A stretch of 14,079 nt of DNA from UBA2882 sp964619485. Its GTDB lineage: Bacteria; Bacillota; Clostridia; Lachnospirales; Lachnospiraceae. Shown piece after piece: positions 13,614 to 14,079 of this stretch. The position numbers and the translations under genes were made by a program. The notes under the pieces are model-generated. The model was not told where the DNA came from. It did no database searches and saw nothing but the letters and a program-made list of their open reading frames with translations. How positions within the stretch are numbered: position 1 is the first letter of the stretch; each line of letters starts with the position of its first letter. The DNA is taken from assembly GCA_964619485.1 (NCBI GenBank), contig CAZUCI010000069.1:1-14079 (forward strand), in the 5' to 3' direction.

Positions 13614-14079
13614 ATGAAAAAATGGTTAGCACCAGCTTTAGCATTTTCTTTGATGGCAGGTTGTCTTCTGGGAGGATGTGGAACTGCATCCTTAGAAAAA
13701 AATTCAACTAGTCAGGCAACGGAAGTGGAACAAGTTGAAGTTGTAGACGATAATATAGAAATGGAATGCGAATTCGAAGAGAACTCGTCAGAGAATATGA
13801 AGCTAACAGAAGAGACAGTGGGAAATCTCAGTGTGCACTTCATTGATGTTGGACAGGGTGATTGCACCCTCATTGGATGTGATGGACATTATCTTCTAAT
13901 TGATGCTGGAGACAGAGATAAGGGTACTACAGTCCAGCTATATCTCAGTAAGCAGGGTGTAACCAGTCTGGATTATGTTGTTGGCTCTCATGCGGATGCA
14001 GACCATATAGGTGGTTTGGATGTTATTCTTACAAAGTTCGACTGTGGAACGGTATTCATGGAGGACACGGATAAGGATA
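13614..14079 (+). CDS. metallo-beta-lactamase-fold lipoprotein, ComEC/Rec2 C-terminal-like (3' end outside window)
   Basis: The frame is open from ATG 13614 to the window edge (155 complete codons). Residues 1-22 are a lipoprotein signal: a KKW start, a hydrophobic stretch and a lipobox ending at C17 (MAGC) or C22 (LGGC). The product is therefore probably anchored outside the membrane. An acidic, low-complexity linker follows (to about residue 75). The MBL domain then starts with LSVHFIDVGQGDCTLI, continues with a YLLIDAGD motif, and shows the metal-site motif SHADADHIGG, the form typical of the MBL domain of the DNA-uptake protein ComEC and its stand-alone relatives. Stand-alone versions are often annotated as competence or MBL-fold hydrolases; a nuclease or phosphodiesterase role is inference. 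Only weak Shine-Dalgarno matches (AAAAGG four bases before ATG) and no clear promoter are seen, so read-through from ahcY is possible. Confidence 0.85.
   Translation, partial: MKKWLAPALAFSLMAGCLLGGCGTASLEKNSTSQATEVEQVEVVDDNIEMECEFEENSSENMKLTEETVGNLSVHFIDVGQGDCTLIGCDGHYLLIDAGDRDKGTTVQLYLSKQGVTSLDYVVGSHADADHIGGLDVILTKFDCGTVFMEDTDKD

Overview
This 14,079-base window is AT-rich and looks like chromosomal DNA from a Gram-positive Clostridia, most likely a gut Lachnospiraceae. That placement is inferred from recognised protein types: a GyrA with a strongly acidic tail, a MurG of the GTAGHVTPN type, a short Thermotoga-like S-adenosylhomocysteinase, a PD-(D/E)XK-like protein family common in Lachnospiraceae, a four-Cys TSCPD small protein, and strong AGGAGG ribosome binding sites. 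No species can be named from the sequence alone.

Layout, left to right. (1) 1-2316: the 3' end of gyrA, overlapped by 8 bases by galK, then a bidirectional terminator. (2) 2342-3016, minus strand: an unnamed protein joining a DUF1905-like N-terminal domain to a papain/C39-like cysteine peptidase domain, with its own promoter. (3) 3259-6440, plus strand: a damaged segment. A HAD (Cof-type) phosphatase gene stops after about 77 residues and runs into an open reading frame that fuses a MacA-type adaptor to a MacB-type permease. The ABC ATPase expected between those two is absent. (4) 6459-6557: an unusually long nested hairpin between convergent genes. (5) 6645-9672, minus strand: murG, a TSCPD small protein and pgi, with a consensus promoter in front of pgi. 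(6) 9762-9915: two 16-bp hairpins around a short palindrome, ahead of a PD-(D/E)XK nuclease-like gene (9980-10888). This is followed by a D-2-hydroxyacid dehydrogenase and a terminator. (7) 11942-13586: an AT-rich regulatory gap with a good promoter, ahcY and its terminator. (8) 13614 to the end: the 5' part of a lipoprotein with a ComEC-like metallo-beta-lactamase domain, cut by the window edge.

Most genes are housekeeping: DNA topology (gyrA), sugar metabolism (galK, pgi), peptidoglycan precursor synthesis (murG), the activated methyl cycle (ahcY) and 2-keto/2-hydroxyacid reduction. They do not form one pathway. The parts most worth following up are the two abnormal junctions in the HAD/MacA/MacB segment, which are either real deletions or assembly chimeras, the DUF1905-peptidase fusion, and the structured non-coding segments at 6459-6557 and 9762-9915. 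I see no tRNA, rRNA, CRISPR array, complete insertion sequence or recognisable riboswitch.
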